From the NCBI GenBank assembly GCA_964537395.1, contig CAZIBN010000008.1, positions 1 to 64,000 on the forward strand: a DNA stretch of 64,000 nucleotides. The letters are read 5' to 3'. Source of the stretch: GWA2-66-18 sp964537395 (GTDB lineage Bacteria > Elusimicrobiota > Elusimicrobia > UBA1565 > UBA9628). Positions 16,891 through 25,800 of this stretch are shown one piece after another (the stretch's first letter is position 1; every line of letters starts with the position of its first letter). Under the pieces are notes generated by a model. That model ran no database searches. It saw nothing but the letters and a program-made list of their open reading frames with translations, and was not told the DNA's origin. The position numbers and the translations under genes were made by a program.

Positions 16891-17546
16891 GCGGGGACTC
16901 CCTGAGGGACGGTCTTTTTCCATTCGTCGCGGAATTCGAAGGCGCGCAGGCGCCGGCCGGCGTGCGCGGCGAGATGCTCGTCGAGAAGCTGCAGCGCGGC
17001 CGCGAGCGCCGTCTCATCGGCCGGCAGGTCCGCCAAGGCCGCCGGCTCCTCGTCATGAAGGGTGGCCCAAACCGCGCGGCACGCCGAGGGCGCGCGCTCA
17101 CGCAGGCCGATGCCGAGCATCTCCGCCAGGCGCAGGCCGAAGGCGGGGACGATCCACTTGCTCGGGCTTTCATCGAGCGCGGCGAGCACGGCGCAGATGA
17201 GCCGGTACTTCTCGGGGCTCGGCTGATGGTCAGGCGTCAGGCGGTCGAGCATCTCAAGGCAAGCGAGAGCGTCGAAGGTCCGGCCAAGGTCTGATCTCCA
17301 TCCCGGGAAGCTGCCGATCAGCCGGCCGCCGATGGCTCGCGCGAATTCAGAGCGCATGGAGAGATGCAGGCGGTACTCGCCCCAGACCCCGGGCTCGCTC
17401 AAGGCCTTCATCTTGCCCTTGGCGCGGTTGACGCCGATGAAGCGCGCCGGGATCTTCCCGAAGTGCTCGGTGAACACGGAGCACAGGCGGTCGTATTCGC
17501 CGAAGGCCCGCCGGGACAGGACGACGCCGCACGCGTTCACGATCAT
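16884..17546 (-). CDS. recO: DNA repair protein RecO
   Basis: Recombination mediator that anneals DNA and helps load RecA on SSB-coated gaps with RecR. 220 aa, slightly short for the family (about 230-245). The N-terminal OB-fold begins VNACGVVLSRRAFGEYDRLCSVFTEHFG with the usual FGEYD...FTEHFGK pattern; a helical C-terminal domain follows. The four zinc-binding Cys seen in some RecO proteins are absent here. The ATG at 17546 overlaps the stop of the preceding gene (ATGA). A recO-glyQ-glyS order is common in diverse bacteria. Confidence 0.88.
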
Positions 17547-17884
17547 TTGGCGATCCCCGCGCGGAGCAGGGCGGCCTCGCGGCGCGTCGGCGCGCGGAAA
17601 TATTTCCGGGCGCCGAGCGGCGCGTCCTCGAGATAGGGCGCCAGGCAGTCGATCGACGAGGCCTGGTACGCCTCCCAGCGGGCCGCGGCGGACAGGGCCT
17701 TCGCCGCGGCGGCGACGGCGCCCGCGGGCAGGAGGCGCCAGCACGCGGCGCGCTCGAGCGGCGTCAGCGCGGGCCACAGCCGGGCCAGGCGCGCGGGGGA
17801 CAGCGCGAGAGCTTCCCGGAGCTCGGAGAACGCGCGGCGCTCCAGCGCGGCACGCGTCGAGGACGTCGTCAGGATTTCAGGCAC
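17543..17884 (-). CDS. Helical hypothetical protein, first gene of the recO-glyQS operon
   Basis: A 113-aa, Ala/Leu/Arg-rich, all-helical protein with no signal peptide. It contains LSPARLARLWPALTPLERAACWRLLP, reminiscent of small helical-bundle proteins, but no family was recognised. The start is a GTG at 17884 placed 6 nt after a consensus TATAAT, so the operon transcript would be leaderless. It overlaps recO by 4 nt (ATGA). Confidence 0.6.
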   Translation of the reverse strand: MPEILTTSSTRAALERRAFSELREALALSPARLARLWPALTPLERAACWRLLPAGAVAAAAKALSAAARWEAYQASSIDCLAPYLEDAPLGARKYFRAPTRREAALLRAGIAK

Positions 17885-17890
17885 GCGGAG

Positions 17891-17896
17891 ATTATA
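17891..17896 (-). promoter_or_regulatory. Consensus -10 (TATAAT) of the recO-glyQS operon
   Basis: Perfect TATAAT on the minus strand ending 6 nt before GTG 17884; the -35 region (GCCCTT at 17914-17919) is poor. It lies beside a small GAGCCC-GAA-GGGCTC hairpin (17907-17921). Confidence 0.5.
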
Positions 17897-18028
17897 ACTA
17901 ACGCCCGAGCCCGAAGGGCTCTTTGTATATGGGGACTACGGACCGCGCTCTTGAGACCGGCCTGAGTGTAGGGGTTGCCTTACCCGCGTTTCGCCCGTTG
18001 GATGATATCTACGCCGAGGAGCACGCGG

Positions 18029-18034
18029 TACACT
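18029..18034 (+). promoter_or_regulatory. -10 hexamer before the response-regulator remnant
   Basis: TACACT ending 7 nt before GTG 18042; the same start-proximal geometry as intact genes, left in front of a broken gene. Confidence 0.35.
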
Positions 18035-18041
18035 CCTGAAG

Positions 18042-18200
18042 GTGAAAGCGAAAAGCTCGGCGCCGCGGATATACATTGTCGAGGACGAGGCGCTCATCGC
18101 CTGCGCGCTTGAAGGTCAGGCTTGCGCGTTCGGCTACGGCATTTCTCATCGGGCGCCGAATCGTTCCTCGACGGAGGAATTGACGGCTCGACCATACATG
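18042..18200 (+). pseudogene. Truncated, frameshifted response-regulator receiver fragment
   Basis: From GTG 18042 the frame reads PRIYIVEDEALIACALEG, the beta1-alpha1 start of a CheY-like receiver domain with its acidic pair (ED/DE), then ACAFGYGIS as beta2. Just after this the expected alignment moves to the +2 frame (HFSSGAESFLDG, beginning near 18140), where the helix-2 region of a receiver would be, and then ends. The phosphorylation Asp, the Thr and the Lys are all missing. So this is the decayed 5' end of a regulator gene, not a functional small protein; the frame as sequenced continues to a stop at 18227. It lies in a 0.7-kb non-coding stretch. Confidence 0.6.
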
Positions 18201-18209
18201 CTCGATGCG

Positions 18210-18232
18210 GCTACTTACGAATTGTAAGTAGC
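18210..18232. repeat. CTACTTAC/GTAAGTAG palindrome, copy 2
   Basis: Arms GCTACTTAC (18210-18218) and GTAAGTAGC (18224-18232) around GAATT; sibling of 6177-6199 with a compensating change of the outermost pair (C-G versus G-C). Confidence 0.6.
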
Positions 18233-18595
18233 TCAATAAAGATCATGTCGCCCGGACCAAAGATGGGCGCCGAAGGCGACGATCCGGGCCGCCCCCCCGC
18301 GGGAACGACATCGCGTGCTTCTTGCGGCTCGTCGCGATGAACGCCTCCGTCCCTTGCCCGTATTCTTCTTCACTTGCTCCAGCTGCCCGGCTGAAGATGC
18401 CTTCTCGTGCATATTCTTCGTCCCGGGACGGTGAGAATGCACGAGAAGACATAATTTCATCTTGAGTGAAGTGAGATTGCAGGTTTCAAAACCCAGAAAA
18501 CTTGCAGGTGCTTACCCTCGACCGTGAAAACGCGCCGAAGCGTTGGTTTTTAGCGCGGACTAATTCGCGTAACTATAGGCCTGACACCAAGTCGG
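18233..18595. other. Non-coding stretch with a 48-nt hairpin and a half palindrome
   Basis: No credible gene is seen. It holds an imperfect hairpin at 18401-18448 (CTTCTCGTGC / GCACGAGAAG outer arms, a 2-nt bulge, and the inner palindrome CGTCCCGGGACG) and, at its end, a half copy of the GGTGTCAGGC repeat. Together with the broken regulator upstream this looks like a region left by deletion or insertion events. Confidence 0.5.
18571..18588 (-). repeat. GGTGTCAGGC palindrome, single arm only
   Basis: Read on the minus strand, GGTGTCAGGCCTATAGTT; identical over 18 nt to the arm of the full copy at 51360-51425, but without the partner arm. It begins 7 nt after the stop of the metallopeptidase gene at 18596. 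Confidence 0.75.
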
Positions 18596-19318
18596 TCAGC
18601 GCGGCGGGCCGTAGATGCGTTGAAGGAAGAGGGCCATCTCCGGAAACGTATCGATGAAGTCTATCGTGCTCATGCCGGGCATGAGCGGCGCGCGCTGATG
18701 AACGCCGTACCACGCTTCGGTGGACTCGGCAAAAAACTCCTTTTTGTTGCCGGCCTTCGCCACCGAAACGCCTCGCCTGCGGGCATTCTCCGCCCAAAGC
18801 CGGTCGTACTCGGAGTGCTCGGCCTCGGTCAGCCCGAAATGCTCGACGGCGTGCGAGAATTCATGAATCGCGATGCGCCGTGCGCGGGAGCCGTGTTCGT
18901 CCCAGTCCACAGCCGTCACATTCTCTTCCCCGATCACGCAGAACGCGTGTCCGTCGACGTATTCGCAGAGCCCGCGCGAGGGTGCGGCCGTTCGCGGATT
19001 CTTTTCCTTCGCCGCCAGCTCGCTGCCTTTCGCGTCGGCGATGGCGAGTTTCTTCGCCGCGGCGTTCGCGGCCGTATCGCCTAAAGTCTCGCGGATGAGC
19101 CGCACGGCGACGGCTACGTGCGTCTCGTTGCGGCCGGCGAGGGCCAGGTGGACTTGAGCCAGCCGACCGCGCCGTTCCGGCGACATTCCGGATTTCATAA
19201 TTGCAACGATGGACTCCAGCGTCGTGTTCGCGTCTGCGGTCGCAGCACGCGAGGTCAGCGGCGCGTATAAGAGCGCGGACACGGCAAGCGCGAGAAAGCC
19301 GAACCTCGGATGGGGCAT
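18596..19318 (-). CDS. Secreted zinc metallopeptidase, lethal-factor-like zincin
   Basis: 240 aa from the ATG at 19318, which gives a clean signal peptide (FGFLALAVSALLYAPLTSRA). The C-terminal half carries the zincin helix AIHEFSHAVEHFG (HExxH) and, about 45 residues later, KKEFFAESTEAWYG, where a Glu could be the third zinc ligand. This pairing of HEFxH with an EFFAE-type helix is the pattern of the anthrax lethal-factor-like (ATLF) zincin domain found in many secreted proteins. The N-terminal ~90 residues are helical and unrecognised. The frame is open upstream to 19576, but that part does not look exported and is not needed. Expected role: extracytoplasmic proteolysis. Confidence 0.7.
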   Translation of the reverse strand: MPHPRFGFLALAVSALLYAPLTSRAATADANTTLESIVAIMKSGMSPERRGRLAQVHLALAGRNETHVAVAVRLIRETLGDTAANAAAKKLAIADAKGSELAAKEKNPRTAAPSRGLCEYVDGHAFCVIGEENVTAVDWDEHGSRARRIAIHEFSHAVEHFGLTEAEHSEYDRLWAENARRRGVSVAKAGNKKEFFAESTEAWYGVHQRAPLMPGMSTIDFIDTFPEMALFLQRIYGPPR

Positions 19319-19595
19319 GCTTAAGCTTAATAGACGATCGCCGTCCACGCCAGTGGCTACGCGAGGCCGGACCAATAAAGCAGGAAAAATCAGCCCACTT
19401 CTGCCGACGTCCGCCTTCATGGACGCAGGATAACCCCTTAAATACTCGGCGGCGAGCCGGTCCCGGCGGTTAAGCAAGATCGAGGCCGAGGGCGGGGAAA
19501 TCGACATGCCCGTCTCTCGACGCAACTCTTCCCGGAACGAGTCGAAAAGCTCTCCCGTGTTGGAGGTCCGCGGCACCTCTGAAGCCGCACTCTGC

Positions 19596-19601
19596 TACAA
19601 T
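19596..19601 (+). promoter_or_regulatory. -10 hexamer before the O-antigen ligase gene
   Basis: TACAAT, 8 nt before the ATG at 19610; no good -35 and no Shine-Dalgarno. Confidence 0.4.
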
Positions 19602-19609
19602 TCTGCGGC

Positions 19610-21367
19610 ATGTCACTACTGCGCTGGGGCCTCGCGCTGTCCGCCTTCGGCCCGCTCTTCGCGGCGTGGCCGGGGTTGGCTTCTCCCTATGCCCTTCCCA
19701 AGCTTCTGATCCTGGCGCTCGCGACCGCGGCCGCGAGCCTGGGAGCGGCGCGATCCGTCCCGGATCCGGCGAAGAAGGCGGTCGTCGCGAAGCCGGACAT
19801 ACTCCTGCCCCTTGCCGCCTGCCTCGGCGCGCTCACCCTCGCCTGCCTTTTTTCCAACGATCTCTATGCGAGCCTGCTCGGAGAGTACTCGCAGCGCGCC
19901 TACGGCTTGCTGCCCCTCGCTCTTTGCCTCGCCGCCGCGGCGCTGGCGACAGGTGCGGGAGCCTCTCTCGCTCGCTTGATTTTATTTGTGGGGGCGGCCG
20001 CGGGCGCGGCCCTCTCCGTGTTCGGCCTGCTCCAGCTCGCCGGGCTCGATCCGGTGCTCAACGCCATCGGGAGCATCTCATACGGGCGTGTGGGATCCTT
20101 GGTCGGAAGCCCCGTCGGGCTGGGCTGCTGCCTCGCCATGATCCTGCCGCTGCAGCTGCGCCTGGCCCTCGACGGAGAAGACCTGCGCCAGCGCCGGATG
20201 GGCTGGGCATTCTTCCTGCTGAGCGCGCTCGGGATCCTCTTCACCTGGTCGCGCGGAGCCTGGCTCGCCGCGGCGATCGGCCTGGGCGGCTATCTCCTTT
20301 GGACAGGCCGCTTTCAGGGACCCGGAACTCGCCGGACCGTCATGACGCTGGCGGCCGCGGCCGTGCTCGCGGCGGTCGCGCTCGCCTTCGCGACGGGACG
20401 CATCAGACCGACGTCGAATTCGGACGCGGGCCGCGTCGCGGTCTGGCAAACCTCCTGGAGGATGTTCGCGGCCAATCCGCTTCTCGGCGTCGGGCCTGAC
20501 GCCTTCGGCCTCATGCTCGGACGCTACAAAGCAGATAGCTTCGTGCGCGCCTACGGGGAATCCGGAAGCCAGGGGCACGCTCACAACGATTTTCTTCAGG
20601 CGCTGTCGATGGCGGGACTCGTCGGCTTCGCGGCCTACGCCTGGCTTCTGATCGCGGCCTGGCGCCGGCTCCAAAACGCCCTGAGCGACAAGGCTCAACG
20701 CGTCGACTCGGCGGCGGCGGGGGCGGGGTTGCTTGCGGCCTTCGTCGTGGCCAAGTTCAACCCGATCCCGCTCGATGGGCTCGCGATGGCGGCCGTGCTG
20801 CTCGGGCTTCTCGAGCCCAGAGGCGCGCGTCCCCGAGGATTGTCCGCCGCGACATTGTCGCTGTCAGCGGCCGGAGTCCTGGCCTCGGCGTGGCTCCTCA
20901 TCGCGGACCGGCGTTGCTTCGAAGGGATGCGGGCGCAGAACGAAGGACGGATCGAGGAGGCCCGCTCGGCCTACGCCGCCGCCGCCCGGATGAACCCCGC
21001 GGAGTCCCGCTATGGCTTCTGGCTCGTCGGCCTGATCCGCGATCAGGCCCGGGTGGAGAAGGACCCCGCCCGCCGCATCTCATTAGGTCAGGAGGCGGTG
21101 GCGGCGGCACGCGCGATGGAGCGCTGGAACCCGCTCGATGTCCGCGCCCTGCACGCCTTGGGCGGCTCGCTCGCGGCGCTCGCGCTGCAGGGCGGCCCCG
21201 ACGGCATGGCCGAGGCGGCCGCGGTCCTCGACCGCGGCGCGCGGGCGGACTGGAGCTATCGGCCGCTGCTCGAGACACGCCTGACCGTGGCGACCCTGCG
21301 CGGCGACGGGCGAGTCAAAGCGGACACGGCCGCGCGGCTCGCGCGTCTCGACGCCCTGCGCCGCTAA
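19610..21367 (+). CDS. O-antigen ligase (WaaL/Wzy_C) family membrane protein with TPR tail
   Basis: 585 aa. The first ~430 residues form a polytopic membrane protein (about 10-12 helices). The family's large external loop contains GRVAVWQTSWRMFAANPLLGVGPDAFG and the signature HAHNDFLQALSMAGL, including the His used by WaaL-type ligases. Such proteins transfer O-antigen or similar glycans to lipid A-core, or in some relatives to proteins. The C-terminal ~140 residues are helical TPR-like repeats (ARSAYAAAARMNPAESRYGFW; AVAAARAMERWNPLDVRALH), a layout common in O-antigen ligase/TPR fusions of deep-branching Gram-negatives. It is convergent with the membrane gene at 21364 (4-nt overlap of ends). 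Ligase versus polymerase activity cannot be decided here. Confidence 0.85.
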   Translation: MSLLRWGLALSAFGPLFAAWPGLASPYALPKLLILALATAAASLGAARSVPDPAKKAVVAKPDILLPLAACLGALTLACLFSNDLYASLLGEYSQRAYGLLPLALCLAAAALATGAGASLARLILFVGAAAGAALSVFGLLQLAGLDPVLNAIGSISYGRVGSLVGSPVGLGCCLAMILPLQLRLALDGEDLRQRRMGWAFFLLSALGILFTWSRGAWLAAAIGLGGYLLWTGRFQGPGTRRTVMTLAAAAVLAAVALAFATGRIRPTSNSDAGRVAVWQTSWRMFAANPLLGVGPDAFGLMLGRYKADSFVRAYGESGSQGHAHNDFLQALSMAGLVGFAAYAWLLIAAWRRLQNALSDKAQRVDSAAAGAGLLAAFVVAKFNPIPLDGLAMAAVLLGLLEPRGARPRGLSAATLSLSAAGVLASAWLLIADRRCFEGMRAQNEGRIEEARSAYAAAARMNPAESRYGFWLVGLIRDQARVEKDPARRISLGQEAVAAARAMERWNPLDVRALHALGGSLAALALQGGPDGMAEAAAVLDRGARADWSYRPLLETRLTVATLRGDGRVKADTAARLARLDALRR

Positions 21368-22890
21368 CGCCCGAGCCGAAGGGGAAGCTCGGGCACGATC
21401 GGGACGCGGGCCTCGGGCAGGCCGCCGGGGCCGAAGGCTTCGGTCGACGGCTCGAGCTCGCGTCGGATACGGATCGGATCAAGGAGAACGTCGGGCCGCT
21501 CGTAGGTCACCTCGAATATCCCGGGGACTCCGGCGAACGCGCCGCGCAGATCTTCGGGACGCCCGAGCAGCCCGAGGACGTAGCGCCCGGGCCCGAGGCC
21601 GTCGAAATAAAACTTACCGTCCTGATCGGGGATGCGCGAGCCCGACAGCCAGTAGTGGGTCGTTTGCGTGGCCGAGCTCCTCCAGACCATGAACAGCCCC
21701 GCGCGCAGGCCGATCGCGCCGCGGTCGTCGAGCAGAACCGCGCCCTCGACGCGGCCCTCGCGCAGGTCCTCGAGCGAGCCGACCTCGATGCGTTTTTCGC
21801 TGACGGCCCAAAGCCCGTCGAGGCGGACCAGCCACTCGCGCGCCTTGACCTCGTCGCCGAAGCGCGCGTACGCGGCGGAGAATCCCTCGAAGATGCGTTG
21901 AGAGTCGGAGCCCTTTTCAAAGCCCTCGACGCGGCGGCCGGTGGCGGCCGACAGCTGCTCGAGCTTGCCGTAGCGCTCGGCGGTCACCGGGCCCGCGCGG
22001 AGAAGCTCAAGGGCTCGAAGGTAGTCGGGATGAACGCGTCCGGGCACCGAGATCATCAGCGCGTCGAGCGCTCGCTCCTCGTCCCACCACTGCAGGCGGC
22101 CCAGGCGCACGGCCGCGAGCGCCTCCGCGGTGAACACGCCCCGGAACCTCGTCCGGTCGAGGAAGGCCTCGATACGGTCGATGCTGTCGGGCGCCAGGTC
22201 CGTCGTCTCCGAGGACATGCGTCGCGCGTCGACATGGTAGGAGAGGTTGCGCGTCGGGTACAGCCAGGCGACGGCGAGCGTGCGCGAGTCGTAATTCGTC
22301 GGCACGCCCGCGGCCGCGGCGAGCGAACGCGGGCCGAAGCCCCAGGCTCTCGACAGCACGACGTCGGTGCCGAAGGTGCCAAGCGCCCAAACGGCGACGA
22401 GGGAGAGCACGAGGCGCCGGGACAGAGGCCGCCAGTCCTCGCGGACCAGGGCCGCGGCGAGGGCCGCGCAGGTCGCCGCGAGCGCTGTCGTCAGGAAGGT
22501 GTTCACGACGATGCCGAGGAACACGCCGCCGCATAGCTCGATGGCGCGGGCCAGCTGAGGCCAGCGCGAGGCGCACCAGCCGACGGCCGAGGCGATGAGC
22601 CCGAAGGCCGCGCCCGCCGCCAGGCCGCTGCGGCCTCGCGCCGCGGCGAAGGCGGCCGCGCCGAGGACGACGGAGGCGAGCTGGAGGGCGAGGGCCTGGG
22701 AGGAGAGAAGTTCAAGGGGGAAAGCGTCGGGGAACATGCGGACGCTGACCGTCCACCCGAGGCAAACCCACGACAAGAGACCGAACAAAACGAGGCGCAC
22801 GATCCACGGCGCATTAGACGAGCGCTTCGAATCGAATACGGCTAGAAATGCGGCGGCTAACGCCGCCGTAACGACGATGCGCTCGCTCAG
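21364..22890 (-). CDS. Membrane protein with C-terminal carboxypeptidase-regulatory-like domain; possible CTG start
   Basis: Unrecognised protein of about 508 aa. Six or so membrane helices occupy the first ~190 residues, followed by a large exported part that ends with a small beta domain (GKFYFDGLGPGRYVLGLLG) typical of carboxypeptidase regulatory-like/prealbumin-like folds. The usual start finders would take GTG 22800, but no ribosome site precedes it and it begins inside hydrophobic sequence. Reading further up, CTG 22890 lies 6 nt after GAGGAG (inside the last codons of acs) and adds a full hydrophobic helix (IVVTAALAAAFLAVF). An in-frame TAA (the acs stop) lies two codons above. I therefore favour the CTG, as inference. 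Coupled to acs by 3 nt. Confidence 0.6.
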   Translation of the reverse strand: MSERIVVTAALAAAFLAVFDSKRSSNAPWIVRLVLFGLLSWVCLGWTVSVRMFPDAFPLELLSSQALALQLASVVLGAAAFAAARGRSGLAAGAAFGLIASAVGWCASRWPQLARAIELCGGVFLGIVVNTFLTTALAATCAALAAALVREDWRPLSRRLVLSLVAVWALGTFGTDVVLSRAWGFGPRSLAAAAGVPTNYDSRTLAVAWLYPTRNLSYHVDARRMSSETTDLAPDSIDRIEAFLDRTRFRGVFTAEALAAVRLGRLQWWDEERALDALMISVPGRVHPDYLRALELLRAGPVTAERYGKLEQLSAATGRRVEGFEKGSDSQRIFEGFSAAYARFGDEVKAREWLVRLDGLWAVSEKRIEVGSLEDLREGRVEGAVLLDDRGAIGLRAGLFMVWRSSATQTTHYWLSGSRIPDQDGKFYFDGLGPGRYVLGLLGRPEDLRGAFAGVPGIFEVTYERPDVLLDPIRIRRELEPSTEAFGPGGLPEARVPIVPELPLRLGR

Positions 22891-22893
22891 ACT

Positions 22894-24855
<1,962 letters not shown>

Positions 24856-24862
24856 GGAATTT

Positions 24863-24868
24863 ATCCTA
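24863..24868 (-). promoter_or_regulatory. -10 hexamer of acs
   Basis: TAGGAT on the minus strand, 7 nt before the acs ATG; no convincing -35. Confidence 0.4.
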
Positions 24869-24970
24869 GCATTTTCTCCGCCGCGGCCCGGTTCGCCATG
24901 AGCGCGAAATCTTCCCTCCAGGGCTGCGTCACCACAACCCCGGAGTCCTTCCCTCGATCTATTCTCGATG

Positions 24971-25000
24971 ATAATGACTCGTTCCGGAACGAGTCATTAT
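24971..25000. repeat. 30-bp perfect palindrome between acs and rpmH
   Basis: Perfect 15+15 palindrome with centre GTTCCGGAAC and ends ATAATGACTC / GAGTCATTAT. It lies in the divergent acs-rpmH spacer, about 100 bp before the acs -10 and 40 bp before the rpmH -35. A perfect dyad of this size suits either a dimeric regulator's operator or a mobile palindromic repeat; no second copy is seen in the window. Confidence 0.75.
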
Positions 25001-25042
25001 CTATTAATGTAGATCACCTCGCCGCCCCCGCCCATATCGGCG

Positions 25043-25071
25043 TTGCCGTTTCGCCCTATTTTTCCTATACT
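25043..25071 (+). promoter_or_regulatory. rpmH promoter
   Basis: TTGCCG (25043-25048), 17 nt spacer, TATACT (25066-25071), then 9 nt to the rpmH ATG. No room for a Shine-Dalgarno sequence. Confidence 0.65.
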
Positions 25072-25080
25072 AGTCCCTCA

Positions 25081-25224
25081 ATGCTCCCTACATATCGGCC
25101 GCACAATCGTAAGAGAATGAAGAAGATCGGTTTCCGCGCGCGGATGGCTACGCCCGGCGGCCGCAAGACGCTCAACCGCCGTCGCGCCAAAGGCCGCACC
25201 GTCTTAATCAAGAAACAGGCTTGA
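25081..25224 (+). CDS. rpmH: Ribosomal protein bL34
   Basis: A 47-aa basic protein of the large ribosomal subunit, with the family core TYRPHNRKRMKKIGFRARM and GRKTLNRRRAKGRTVL. The start at 25081 matches the normal N-terminus and lies just after a strong promoter, implying a near-leaderless mRNA. It opens the rpmH-rnpA-yidD-yidC-jag-mnmE string usually found beside the chromosomal origin; dnaA is not upstream here. Confidence 0.97.
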   Translation: MLPTYRPHNRKRMKKIGFRARMATPGGRKTLNRRRAKGRTVLIKKQA

Positions 25225-25580
25225 CGCCGCCGTCCGGTTTCGGCGACGACGCGCGCCTAAAGGAGCGACGCGAGTTCCAGCAGGTCTTCAAAGCAGGAAA
25301 GAAGACCGTCGGACGCTCGCTCATCCTCTGGCACCGCGTCGACGCCGCCGAGCGGGAGCCCCGTCTGGGGCTCTCCGTGAGCGCGAAGGTCGGGAACGCC
25401 ATCAGGCGCAACCGGCTCAAGCGCCTGCTGCGCGAGACCTTTCGCTTGCGCCGCTCGGAGCTCCGACCGGGAGTCGAGATGGTCGCGTATCCGCGTTCGG
25501 GCTGTCCCTGGAAAGGGAGGGCCGACGCGGAGCGCGACATCCTCGACCTCTGGCGGAAGGCCGGGCTTCTGCGCACATGA
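25221..25580 (+). CDS. rnpA: Ribonuclease P protein component
   Basis: Protein cofactor of RNase P, which removes tRNA 5' leaders. 119 aa, with LKERREFQQVFKAGKK at the start, the RLGLSVSAKVGNAIRRNRLKRLLRE segment containing the conserved RNR motif, and a central basic groove. The start is TTG at 25221, overlapping the rpmH stop (TTGA), the tight rpmH-rnpA coupling seen in many bacteria. It overlaps yidD by 4 nt. Confidence 0.95.
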   Translation: MTPPSGFGDDARLKERREFQQVFKAGKKTVGRSLILWHRVDAAEREPRLGLSVSAKVGNAIRRNRLKRLLRETFRLRRSELRPGVEMVAYPRSGCPWKGRADAERDILDLWRKAGLLRT

Positions 25581-25795
25581 AGCCTCTTCTGCTCGCCTTG
25601 CTCGATCTCTACCGCGCCGCGCTCCGGCCGTGGCTTCCCGCCGCGTGCCGTTTTTTCCCCAGCTGCGGGGACTACGCGCATGACGCCGTCTCATCCCACG
25701 GAGCCTGGCGAGGGCTGGCCCTCGCTGCACTTCGCATTTCCCGATGTCATCCCTTTCACCCCGGCGGCCACGACCCCGTGCCTCTCCCCCGATAA
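25577..25795 (+). CDS. yidD: Membrane protein insertion efficiency factor YidD
   Basis: A 72-aa member of the YidD family. It has the amphipathic N-terminal helix (LLALLDLYRAALRPWLP), the conserved CRFFPSCGDYAHDAV with both Cys, and ISRCHPFHPGGHDPV. These proteins assist YidC-mediated insertion at the inner membrane. It lies between rnpA and yidC, 5 nt before yidC, the standard place. Confidence 0.95.
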   Translation: MKPLLLALLDLYRAALRPWLPAACRFFPSCGDYAHDAVSSHGAWRGLALAALRISRCHPFHPGGHDPVPLPR

Positions 25796-25800
25796 AAACC

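Noticed and set aside
19319..19576. Extension of the 18596 metallopeptidase
   Set aside because: It would place 86 residues before a clear signal peptide; no ribosome site or promoter was seen for it.
24898..25080. N-terminal extension of rpmH
   Set aside because: It would contain the promoter and the 30-bp palindrome, and bL34 has a fixed short N-terminus.
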